Of a stretch of 64,000 nucleotides of DNA, positions 18,099 to 25,001 are shown piece after piece; within the stretch, counting starts at the first letter, position 1; each line of letters starts with the position of its first letter. The stretch is from CAYVAP01 sp964343195 (GTDB taxonomy: Bacteria; Bacteroidota; Bacteroidia; J057): contig CAYFIR010000010.1 of assembly GCA_964343195.1 (NCBI GenBank), positions 45,713 to 109,712 on the forward strand, in the 5' to 3' direction. The notes below the pieces were generated by a model. The model had not been told where the DNA came from, did not search any database, and worked only from the letters and a program-made list of their open reading frames with translations. Made by a program: the position numbers and the translations under genes.

Positions 18099-19907
18099 TT
18101 ATACGTTGAAGAAGAAGTACTTCTCCTGGTTGATCAGTTCGTCCGCGACCTGACGGCGCAGCTTAGTGGTGTTGATGGTGGGAGATTTGGTAAACCGCTT
18201 GAGGCCCATCATCAGCATGGTCAGGTCATCGTCTTCTGCGAAAGCTGCAATGGCTTCTTTACCTGCCAACCAGACCTTGTCGGCAGCTTCACTGAGGTAC
18301 ACCTGTGCTGCTGCGATCTGAGACGAGACATTTGCTTCGCCTCTGGTTTGTGCAAGTTTCTCGGTGCGCAGTAGGGTCGACTCGGCTACATAGACCTCGA
18401 TGACCATGTCAGCCAGGGCCATGAGAACTTCCTGCTCTTCGTTCAGTCGCGCCCCCAGGTCCTGGGCGGCCTTGCCAGCTACCATCAGGATAGCCTTCTT
18501 CAGGTTTCTGAGGGTTTTCTTCTCCTGCTCCAGGAAGCCATCTTCCCCGTCACCAAAGTCAGGTAGTCCCATGAGTTCATTGGCGACCTCTTTGGCTGGT
18601 CCCAGCAGGTCAAGTTGGCCTTTCAGGGCACGTTTCATGATCATACCGACCAGCAGCATGCGGTTAATTTCATTGGTACCCTCGTAGATACGGGCAATGC
18701 GAGAGTCGCGATAGGCACGCTCCATGGGAGCATCAGCCGAGAATCCCATTCCGCCATAAACCTGGACCCCTTCGTCCACCACATAATCCAGCACTTCTGA
18801 GGCGTGAACTTTCAGGATGGCACATTCGATAGCAAACTGCTCGACTCCTTTAAGTACGGCGGATTGCTTATCCAGCCCTTCGGCCAAAAGTCCATTGATC
18901 TGATCCTCGATATTCTGACCAGCTCGGTAAGAGGCTGACTCGGATGCGTATGTGCGAATGGCCATGGAAGCAAGCTTCTGCTTGATGGCACCGAAGTTTG
19001 AGATGGGCTGGCCGAACTGTTTACGCTCAGTGGAGTAGCGAATGGCCAGGTCCAGGGTGGAACGTGCGCCCCCGTAGCCAGAAGCTGCCAGCTTGATGCG
19101 GCCAATATTCAGGATGTTCACGGCAATTTTGAATCCACCATTTCGATCGCCCAGCAGATTTTCTACCGGTACAGGGGTATTTTCGAAGAATACCTGACGG
19201 GTAGAAGAACCCTTGATGCCCATCTTCTTCTCTTCATCCCCCAGAGATATGCCATCCCAGTCGCTTTCCACGATGAAGGCCGTGAGGTTTTTATCGTCTT
19301 CGATGCGGGCAAACACAATCATGACCTTGGCAAATCCTGCGTTGGAGATCCACATTTTCTGGCCAGTGATGAGATAGTGAGTTCCCGCTTCGTTCAGGAC
19401 AGCTTTGGTTTTGCCGCTGTTGGCATCAGAACCGGCATCGGGTTCTGTGAGGCAGTAGCAACCTTTCCACTCCCCTGTACCGAGCTTGGGCAGGTATTTT
19501 GCTTTCTGCTCTTCATTGCCATAATACTGAATGGGAAGCGTACCAATGCCGGTGTGTGCCCCAAATGCCGTCGCGAAAGAACCGCTGGGCCCGATGATGT
19601 CAGCAATCAGCATGGAGGTATTAAAACTCATGCCGAGTCCGCCATACTCCTCCGGCACAGTGATGCCCAGAAGCCCCAGTTCTCCCGCTTTGCTCATGAG
19701 GTTTTCCATGAACCCCTCTTCCAGGCTGTCCATGCGTCCAATATTGGGGTCGATTTCCTGCTCGACAAAGTCGTTACAGGCCTGGGCCATCATGCGCTGC
19801 TCTTCCCCAAATTCCTCCGGGATAAAGATTTCATGTGCCTGGGTTTCGCGAATGAGAAATTCGCCCCCTTTGATTGCTTGCTGTGATTGGTTGACTACGG
19901 TATCCAT
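18099..19907 (-). CDS. Acyl-CoA dehydrogenase (long type)
   Basis: This 602-residue FAD enzyme oxidises acyl-CoA to enoyl-CoA in fatty-acid breakdown. Seen in order: N-terminal helical domain, the FAD-binding beta domain with CYCLTEPDAGSDANS and KMWISNAGFA, and the C-terminal helical domain with RKQFGQPI, QVYGGMGFSADAPMERAYRDSRI and YEGTNEINR, which holds the catalytic glutamate. About 180 residues beyond the usual end form an extra helical domain, as in the mitochondrial very-long-chain type and common in Bacteroidota. It is monocistronic with its own terminator. An inverted repeat upstream (19994-20053) may be its operator. The chain-length preference is not visible. Confidence 0.95.
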   Translation of the reverse strand: MDTVVNQSQQAIKGGEFLIRETQAHEIFIPEEFGEEQRMMAQACNDFVEQEIDPNIGRMDSLEEGFMENLMSKAGELGLLGITVPEEYGGLGMSFNTSMLIADIIGPSGSFATAFGAHTGIGTLPIQYYGNEEQKAKYLPKLGTGEWKGCYCLTEPDAGSDANSGKTKAVLNEAGTHYLITGQKMWISNAGFAKVMIVFARIEDDKNLTAFIVESDWDGISLGDEEKKMGIKGSSTRQVFFENTPVPVENLLGDRNGGFKIAVNILNIGRIKLAASGYGGARSTLDLAIRYSTERKQFGQPISNFGAIKQKLASMAIRTYASESASYRAGQNIEDQINGLLAEGLDKQSAVLKGVEQFAIECAILKVHASEVLDYVVDEGVQVYGGMGFSADAPMERAYRDSRIARIYEGTNEINRMLLVGMIMKRALKGQLDLLGPAKEVANELMGLPDFGDGEDGFLEQEKKTLRNLKKAILMVAGKAAQDLGARLNEEQEVLMALADMVIEVYVAESTLLRTEKLAQTRGEANVSSQIAAAQVYLSEAADKVWLAGKEAIAAFAEDDDLTMLMMGLKRFTKSPTINTTKLRRQVADELINQEKYFFFNV

Positions 19908-19993
19908 GATAAATTTTGTTGCGAGTTCGGCGATGCTTGACTTTTCGGGGGTGCCGCTTCCCCTCTATTTATAGACGGGAATCAGGAGAAAAG

Positions 19994-20053
19994 TGTTATG
20001 CATGCATACTATTATAGTTTAAATCTAATGAAATTTAGTATGCTTGCATAACA
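19994..20053. promoter_or_regulatory. 17-bp inverted repeat upstream of the acyl-CoA dehydrogenase gene
   Basis: TGTTATGCATGCATACT (19994-20010) and AGTATGCTTGCATAACA (20037-20053) are inverse complements with one mismatch, spaced by 26 AT-rich bases. The layout suits a dimeric repressor or DNA looping. It lies 87 bases before the gene start. Confidence 0.5.
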
Positions 20054-20067
20054 AATTTTGAAAAAAA

Positions 20068-20113
20068 AATTACGCCCCTGAGTGATAGCCGATTTAGCTG
20101 GTTACTCAGGGGG
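20068..20113 (-). terminator. Terminator-like hairpin with no obvious upstream gene
   Basis: On the minus strand CCCCTGAGT pairs with ACTCAGGGG around a 20-base loop, followed by CGTAA and then a long T run. The stop codon of the cryptic reading frame at 20102 falls in the left arm. Confidence 0.6.
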
Positions 20114-20325
20114 GTACCGACCGAAAAGAGGGTGGATGAAGATCGTTTCGGAATCGACACGAGGTTTTTCGACAATCCCAGGAACTGGGATCGGAAACGG
20201 GAACCATTCCCATCTGCGCACATCGTTGATGGCCCAGGTTCGCGTAAGTGGGTCTCACTTACCTACGTCATAGCCATGAGCCCCTGCTCCCAAAGCGAAT
20301 GATGAACGCTTACTCCAAAATCGCA
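20102..20325 (-). pseudogene. Possible decayed gene end on the minus strand
   Basis: A minus-strand frame reads protein-like text (WAINDVRRWEWFPFP, then VEKPRVDSETIFIHPLFGRY) and stops at 20102, inside a terminator hairpin. The same frame is open further upstream (FALGAGAHGYDVGK) but is broken by one TGA at 20255-20257. There is no ATG in the intact 50-codon part; a GTG at 20221 could start 39 residues. I do not recognise the family. It could be a gene remnant, a small GTG-started gene, or a structured RNA, because several short perfect hairpins occur here. Confidence 0.35.
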
Positions 20326-20372
20326 ATATTTTCCGTTCAGGTACCCCTATCTTCTATCCAAACTTTCCGCTC

Positions 20373-21293
20373 ATGCCCAAATTCCTGCTGTCAATTGTAC
20401 TCATCATGCTGGTCAGCGCCTGCGAGGCCCAGCAGTCTGGCCTACAACGATATGACGATCTTGCCTATACCGAATCTGCTGATCCCTGGAGCGACAGTCT
20501 GCAGCGGTTGAATCTGATATTGCCGGCAGATGCAAAGGGATGTCCACTGCTCATCTGGATTGGGGGTGGTGCCTGGGCCTATGTCAATCGGCATGTAGAA
20601 ATGGACTTTGCAGAAAGGCTGGCCATGGAAGGAATAGCTGTGGCTTCAGTTGGGCACCGCTTAAGTCCCGCGCTGTGGAGGGATTCCAGCCTCAACCGTG
20701 GCATAAAGCATCCTGCACACGTTGAGGATGTAGCGCTGGCATTTAAGTGGCTGCATGAACACGCGATGGAGTATGGCTACGACCCCGAGCAAATCTTTAT
20801 CGGGGGCTATTCTTCCGGGGCACAGCTGTCAGCTCTGCTGAGCGTCGATGAAAGCTACCTCCAAGCTCATGGGCTGGAGTTATCGGACATTCGTGGAGTG
20901 ATTCCCATAGCGGGAACATATGACATCCCCCACTATCACCAGGTTTTCATCGATGCAGGACAACCCCAGATGTCGGTGCTACACGTCGAGGCAGTGTTTG
21001 GCGATAACAAAACTAACTGGCTGGATGCTTCGCCCATCAGCTATCTCGATCACCTGCAAGTGCCCATGCTTTTGATCTCGGAGCAAAACAGCTATGACTA
21101 TACCCGCATATTCGAAGAGAAGCTAGTAGAAAACGGATTCGAACACTTTGACGTTTTCCACGTCCAACGCCTCAACCATGGCGAATTGTGGCGTAATATT
21201 TCTCACTCCGATGAGAGCCTATACCGCGATCTGATCATTGGGTTTATTCGGAAAAATGCCGTGGACGAAGAAGATCTACGTCGGAACCCATGA
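20373..21293 (+). CDS. Alpha/beta hydrolase lipoprotein (esterase/formamidase-like)
   Basis: This 306-residue protein has a lipoprotein signal (MPKFLLSIVLIMLVSACEAQ). It has an oxyanion loop WIGGGAW near residue 62 and the nucleophile motif GGYSSGAQ near residue 142. The acid is probably in the LLISEQNSYD region, and a catalytic histidine in QRLNHGELW. This arrangement matches BD-FAE/kynurenine-formamidase-like esterases of the hormone-sensitive-lipase group. It converges with the sulfatase gene, 11 bases apart. A sugar esterase role (deacetylation) would suit the island but is not proven. Confidence 0.85.
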   Translation: MPKFLLSIVLIMLVSACEAQQSGLQRYDDLAYTESADPWSDSLQRLNLILPADAKGCPLLIWIGGGAWAYVNRHVEMDFAERLAMEGIAVASVGHRLSPALWRDSSLNRGIKHPAHVEDVALAFKWLHEHAMEYGYDPEQIFIGGYSSGAQLSALLSVDESYLQAHGLELSDIRGVIPIAGTYDIPHYHQVFIDAGQPQMSVLHVEAVFGDNKTNWLDASPISYLDHLQVPMLLISEQNSYDYTRIFEEKLVENGFEHFDVFHVQRLNHGELWRNISHSDESLYRDLIIGFIRKNAVDEEDLRRNP

Positions 21294-21304
21294 CCAGTCC
21301 GGTG

Positions 21305-23029
21305 TCATGGACTGACCACTTTGCTGCGCCCATATCCAAGTCGATGTGCGATCACCAATAGCCTTGCACTGGGGGGGACCCCAAATGGCTCGGTGTAAAC
21401 TTTCCAGCCAATAGCCTCAGGGTCTTCCTCCGGCCCAACAATCTTATAGCCAATTGAGGCACCTTCCGTTTCGCAGGAGATAGACACCTGTCCCCCCTCA
21501 ATCGCAATCATGGGATCAGCGGTATTGGGCTGCACTTTTCCCGGCCATATTTCCTCCAGCAGTTCTTCCTCATCCTGCATACCTGTGTCGTCAATTGAGG
21601 CTACCCATTCTTCGCAGGCTTCCCTCATTTCGGCCAGTTTATCGGCATAGGCGGGGTCATCGGCCAGGTTGTGGATTTCGTGCGGATCGTTCCATAGGTC
21701 AAACAGCTCTTCCTGGGGCTTCTCAGTGCGAAACCACAGTGCCTGGGCTTCGGTCAGTTCGCCTTCTTCGCGCAGCCGGAGCAGTTCCTGCATGATGGGC
21801 ATCTGATTGCGGTAGGCGACTTCGAGAAACATCGGCTTCTCGGGCATGTAGTAGCGGATGTATTTGTAGCGTTCGTCACGCACGGAGCGGTTGCGGTCGT
21901 ACTGCGCATCAAAGCGATCCGCCGCGCCAAAGACGTACTGAGGCTCTGCTTCCCGGATATATTCGCCCAGAAAAGCCGAACCATCCATGTAGTCCTTTGG
22001 CTTTAGCCCCGCCAACGAAAGGGTCGTCGGTGCCAGGTCGATGAAGCTGACCATGCGGTCGTCGCGCATCCCGGCATACTTCCCACCCGGAAAGCGGATG
22101 ATCATGGGAACCTTTAGACCGGCGTCATACAGCAGGCGCTTTTGCCGCGGAAGCGGCCCACCGTGATCAGTGTACCAAACCACAATGGTGCTATCCAGCA
22201 GCCCATCGGCTTCCAGTTGGGCCAGGACCTCCCCTACCTGCGCATCCATCTCGAGGATATTGGAGTACATGCGGCGGATGTCCTTTATCGCAACCTCCGT
22301 ATCGGGCAAATAGGGCGGTACGGGCACCTCCAGGCCTTCATCGACCCAAAGCGAGTCCTCGGCCTTGCTCCAGATTTGCGATTCATGGGTTACTTCGAAG
22401 TTGAAAACGGCAAAAAATGGTTGGCCCGGTTCCCGGTTGCGCCAGTGGGCCTCCGGACTGCTTTCATCCCAGGCGGTGGGCGTCTTGGTGAACTGGTAGT
22501 CGAGCTTGGCCCTGTTGGTGCAGTAGTAGCCCGCCGCACGCAGGTACTCCGTGAACATCCGCACCTCGGCAGGAGGTACCGCCTCATAGGGCACTATCCC
22601 TTCCGGGAAAAACTGGGCCATTCGCTCCACAAAAGCGGGTGGCACCGGATCCATCAGCCAGGGACCGGTGCGCATGTGGCTGGCCCCGATGTGATTGGCA
22701 TACATGCCGGTGATGATGGAGCTGCGCGCGGGGGCACATACCGGATGGGCTGAGAAGAAATTGTCGTAGCAGACTCCTTCCGCTGCGAGGCGGTTCAGTG
22801 TGGGAGTGACGACAGTGCTATCCCCAAAAGCGGGGATGTTGGGGCTTTGGTCCTCGGCGACAAGCCAGAGGATGTTGGGTTGATAGCCGATTGAAGGGTT
22901 GATGCGCTCTGATTCCTGAGCGGAATGTTCCGCAGAATCTCCAGTTGTTCGGCAGGAAAACAGGAGTAGCAGCAGGCCCAGAGCATACCAACGGGTGGCT
23001 CCTGGGTGTAGCAGGGTGGATGCGTTCAT
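21305..23029 (-). CDS. Sulfatase, type I formylglycine-dependent lipoprotein
   Basis: This 574-residue hydrolase removes sulfate esters. The lipoprotein signal ends LLLLLFSC near residue 26. The sulfatase signature C98-A-P-A-R-S is present, so C98 is the residue converted to formylglycine. Metal ligands sit in LVAEDQSPN near residue 57 and in WYTDHGGPLPRQK. The C-terminus has a beta segment with a chitobiase-like end (ISCETEGASIGYKIVG). The maturation enzyme is not in the window. It may desulfate a marine polysaccharide or host glycan; the substrate is unknown and it need not belong with the galactan genes. Confidence 0.93.
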   Translation of the reverse strand: MNASTLLHPGATRWYALGLLLLLFSCRTTGDSAEHSAQESERINPSIGYQPNILWLVAEDQSPNIPAFGDSTVVTPTLNRLAAEGVCYDNFFSAHPVCAPARSSIITGMYANHIGASHMRTGPWLMDPVPPAFVERMAQFFPEGIVPYEAVPPAEVRMFTEYLRAAGYYCTNRAKLDYQFTKTPTAWDESSPEAHWRNREPGQPFFAVFNFEVTHESQIWSKAEDSLWVDEGLEVPVPPYLPDTEVAIKDIRRMYSNILEMDAQVGEVLAQLEADGLLDSTIVVWYTDHGGPLPRQKRLLYDAGLKVPMIIRFPGGKYAGMRDDRMVSFIDLAPTTLSLAGLKPKDYMDGSAFLGEYIREAEPQYVFGAADRFDAQYDRNRSVRDERYKYIRYYMPEKPMFLEVAYRNQMPIMQELLRLREEGELTEAQALWFRTEKPQEELFDLWNDPHEIHNLADDPAYADKLAEMREACEEWVASIDDTGMQDEEELLEEIWPGKVQPNTADPMIAIEGGQVSISCETEGASIGYKIVGPEEDPEAIGWKVYTEPFGVPPSARLLVIAHRLGYGRSKVVSP

Positions 23030-23091
23030 TTACTAGCAGTAGGGTTAGTCCTGCTTCAATTTCCCGGATTGTGGGGAGAATCGCAATTAGA

Positions 23092-23161
23092 CTTGTTGAC
23101 GAGGGGTTTAAACCCCTCGCCAACAAGCTGTTTTTTAGTTCCGCCGGGTCTCCACACCCGG
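23092..23161. repeat. Paired hairpins upstream of the sulfatase gene
   Basis: A 17-of-18-bp hairpin (23092-23127) is centred on GTTTAAAC and followed by CTGTTTTTT on the plus strand. A second perfect hairpin, CCGGGT-CTCCAC-ACCCGG, lies at 23144-23161. The first looks like a plus-strand terminator, but no plus gene ends here, so a REP-like repeat is also possible. Confidence 0.55.
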
Positions 23162-23247
23162 TAGAAGTTATTCTTGCGGATTCCTATCCACCCCCACATC
23201 CTCCATTTCGCGATCACTCACCAGCTCGGTTCCCAGACACGGACTTC

Positions 23248-23433
23248 TCAGGGTAGGCCGGTACCGGAGGTACACGATATGGATCTTCCTGGACAGGGGG
23301 CTCCGCCTTGGGAGTATTTACTGCGCCCTTCATTATGCCACAGCAAGCGATCCTTCATATTTCCGGAACTCCCAACATAGTACCGATCCCGACTCCCGCT
23401 GTAAAGTATATAAACCCAGTAGGATGAGGCCAT
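23248..23433 (-). pseudogene. Truncated GIY-YIG nuclease copy
   Basis: The first half (MASSYWVYILYSGSRDRYYV, then HNEGRSKYSQGGAP) matches the intact copy at 23568-23819. After GGAP the reading leaves the family frame and stops, so the catalytic second half is lost. Its first 62 bases are identical to the other copy because they lie in a 162-bp direct repeat. It most likely arose by tandem duplication and later decayed. Confidence 0.75.
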
Positions 23434-23533
23434 GTATGCCCATTTGTATGTACATAAAAAAAGCACTCACAAGAATAAACTTGTAAGTGCTTGATTATCA
23501 GGGTGGGCCCTACTGGACTCGAACCAGTGACCC
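23372..23533. repeat. 162-bp direct repeat, copy A
   Basis: It appears identical by eye to 23758-23919, offset by 386 bases. It contains the start of a GIY-YIG gene, a terminator and the 3' half of a tRNA. Confidence 0.9.
23456..23492 (-). terminator. Terminator after the defective tRNA copy
   Basis: On the minus strand AAGCACTTACAAG pairs with CTTGTGAGTGCTT (one G-T), followed by TTTTTTT. Identical to the one at 23842. Confidence 0.85.
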
Positions 23534-23577
23534 TCCCGTGTAGCGGGATGCTCTCAAACCAACTGAGCTAAGAGACA
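23504..23577 (-). pseudogene. Defective tRNA-Val-like copy
   Basis: The T arm and 3' acceptor strand are identical to the intact tRNA-Val at 23890-23964. The 5' acceptor strand (TGTCTCT) no longer pairs fully with AGGGCCC, and the anticodon arm (TCCCG-CTACA-CGGGA) cannot form a normal 7-base loop. Its 5' end overlaps the last codons of the intact GIY-YIG gene, so a nuclease gene seems to have been joined onto this tRNA. Confidence 0.7.
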
Positions 23578-23819
23578 ATGAGAGATTCGATATAGGCTCG
23601 ACTCTTTTTCTTTTTAATAAACCGCTCCCGTTGATACGCCTCCGAGCGAGTAGCAAAGCCCTCGCTGTGGACGAGCTCCCAGGGAGCTCCACTTCGGGTG
23701 TATTGGCTACGACCCTCGTTGTGTCTGCGTAAACGATCTTCGAGATCCCCCGTGCTACCAACATAGTACCGATCCCGACTCCCGCTGTAAAGTATATAAA
23801 CCCAGTAGGATGAGGCCAT
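23568..23819 (-). CDS. Small GIY-YIG domain nuclease
   Basis: This 83-residue protein is a single GIY-YIG nuclease domain, a fold that cuts DNA strands. The WVYILYS and YYVGST motifs (the GIY and YIG positions), R near residue 27 within DLEDRLRRHNEG, and the later catalytic E in TRSEAYQRERFIKKKKSR are all visible. The start at 23819 (MASSYW) is preferred; an upstream ATG at 23852 would begin inside the terminator. Its C-terminal codons overlap a defective tRNA. Such stand-alone proteins are common in Bacteroidota, often beside tRNA or rRNA genes; their role is unknown. Lack of a clear promoter leaves expression uncertain. Confidence 0.85.
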   Translation of the reverse strand: MASSYWVYILYSGSRDRYYVGSTGDLEDRLRRHNEGRSQYTRSGAPWELVHSEGFATRSEAYQRERFIKKKKSRAYIESLIVS

Positions 23820-23919
23820 GTATGCCCATTTGTATGTACATAAAAAAAGCACTCACAAGAATAAACTTGTAAGTGCTTGATTATCAGGGTGGGCCCTACT
23901 GGACTCGAACCAGTGACCC
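23758..23919. repeat. 162-bp direct repeat, copy B
   Basis: Partner of 23372-23533. The intervening sequence implies a tandem duplication of a 386-bp unit. Confidence 0.9.
23842..23878 (-). terminator. Terminator of the tRNA-Val transcript
   Basis: A 13-bp hairpin with one G-T pair, then seven T residues on the minus strand, begins 11 bases after the intact tRNA. Confidence 0.88.
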
Positions 23920-23964
23920 CCTGCTTGTAAGGCAGGTGCTCTGAACCAACTGAGCTAAGAGCCC
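23890..23964 (-). tRNA. tRNA-Val (anticodon UAC)
   Basis: The 75-nt cloverleaf is complete: acceptor GGGCTCT/AGGGCCC (one G-T pair), D arm GCTC/GAGC, anticodon arm CCTGC-CTTACAA-GCAGG with anticodon TAC, a 5-base variable loop, and T arm ACTGG-TTCGAGT-CCAGT. The discriminator is A and CCA is not encoded. It is the last member of a transcript whose upstream part holds three decayed copies. Confidence 0.95.
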
Positions 23965-24222
23965 GGATTATTTCAAAAGATTAACCTTAACTCGAACCAG
24001 AAACCCTTCCGTGTGAGCGGAATACTCTGAACCAACTGAGCTAAGAGCCCGGATTATTTTAAAAGATCAACTTAAGCTCGAACTAGAGACCCTTCCGCGT
24101 GAGCGGAATGCTCTGAACCAACTGAGCTAAGAGCCCGGATTATTTCAAAAGATCAACTTTAGCTCTAACCAGATACCCTTCCGCGTGAGCGAAGTGCTCT
24201 GAACCAACTGAGCTAAGAGCCA
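23965..24222 (-). repeat. Three 86-bp tandem units of decayed tRNA
   Basis: The 5' motif GGGCTCTTAGCTCAGTTGGT recurs at 24050 and 24136, with a slightly altered copy at about 24222, so the period is exactly 86 bases. Each unit keeps the 5' acceptor strand and D arm. It carries an anticodon arm of the type TTCCG-CTCACA-CGGAA, which has a wrong loop size, and a worn T arm with no matching 3' acceptor strand. The spacer (AATAATCCGGG in minus sense) is shared. These are tRNA remnants amplified in tandem, or tRNA-like RNA units kept for another reason. Confidence 0.85.
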
Positions 24223-24263
24223 TCAAAACTTCAGGACCGGAGTACCTTTTTGTTTTGGTTGTG

Positions 24264-24294
24264 CAAAGGTAGAGGGGAGTTTTTAATTGTGCAA
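24264..24294 (-). promoter_or_regulatory. Promoter of the tRNA array
   Basis: On the minus strand a TTG (-33) is followed after 20 bases by TACCTTTG (-7), matching the Bacteroidota TAnnTTTG consensus. It points into the tRNA array, with start expected near 24257. Confidence 0.75.
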
Positions 24295-24310
24295 GTCAAA
24301 CGCGAAAAAA

Positions 24311-24835
24311 TTATTCATCTGACGGTTTTCTTCTGAATACTTTGGTCAGAATGTTGAAAAACCACTTTCGGTCGGAGTTGATCAGTACCTCCAGGAAGCG
24401 ATCAGCCTGATTGACTACGGTGTACAGGTTTTCCATAGACTCCTTAAAGACCTTGATCTCAGGATCATTAGGATCGCCCTCCACTTCCCGAATCTCTCCG
24501 AGTATTTTGGCAACGGGCTTGAGTTCACGTTTGCGGCGCTCGGAGATGACCTGCTGCGCCACTTCCCAGATATCTTTTTCTGCGTAGAAGTAATCCCTTC
24601 GCTCTCCAGACCTATGCTCCTTTGACACCAATCCCCAGTCAATGAGACCCCTCAGGTTCATATTGGCATTCCCCCGGGAAATATTCAATGCCTCCATGAT
24701 TTCATCTGCTGACATGGATTCAGGTGCAATCAACAACAATGCATGGATTTGAGCCATGGTCCGGGTAATCCCCCAGTTGGTACCCAAAGCCCCCCATGCC
24801 TGAATAAATTTTTCCTTGCCTTCGTCTAATTGCAT
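24311..24835 (-). CDS. GbsR/MarR-like transcriptional regulator
   Basis: This 174-residue winged-helix protein matches the GbsR family. GALGTNWGITRTMAQIHALLLI and SADEIMEALNISRGNANMNLRGLIDWGLV form the helix-turn-helix (about residues 15-75). The wing carries RSGERRDYFYAE. The rest is a helical dimerisation part. GbsR proteins in other bacteria repress osmoprotectant genes; in Bacteroidota the role varies and no target is evident here. It stands alone, with the tRNA promoter just after its stop. Confidence 0.88.
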   Translation of the reverse strand: MQLDEGKEKFIQAWGALGTNWGITRTMAQIHALLLIAPESMSADEIMEALNISRGNANMNLRGLIDWGLVSKEHRSGERRDYFYAEKDIWEVAQQVISERRKRELKPVAKILGEIREVEGDPNDPEIKVFKESMENLYTVVNQADRFLEVLINSDRKWFFNILTKVFRRKPSDE

Positions 24836-24941
24836 GCCTAAAGATAGAGATTAGTTATGAAATTCAGCAAAAATTGAAACTATCGAAACTCCCGGAATAT
24901 ATCAACGGCTTCTCCACCATGAAGTTCTACTTCTTCGACAC

Positions 24942-24979
24942 AAAAAAGCTCAGCACCGTCAATTCCACGATGCTGAGCT
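24942..24979 (-). terminator. Terminator of the SH3-like protein gene
   Basis: On the minus strand AGCTCAGCA and TGCTGAGCT pair perfectly around a 15-base loop, followed by TTTTTT. Confidence 0.85.
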
Positions 24980-25001
24980 ACATATGTTGTTATGACTAAA
25001 G

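Noticed and set aside
20035..20223. 62-codon minus-strand frame starting MCADGNGS
   Set aside because: It reads through the terminator hairpin and its T run; the neighbouring frame looks more protein-like.
20068..20300. tmRNA, 6S RNA or a known riboswitch
   Set aside because: No tRNA-like ends, tag frame or recognised riboswitch core could be found, so only a generic remnant is reported.
23965..24222. Possible CRISPR array (regular 86-bp spacing)
   Set aside because: The repeated parts are tRNA arms, the spacers are near-identical to each other, and there are no cas genes.
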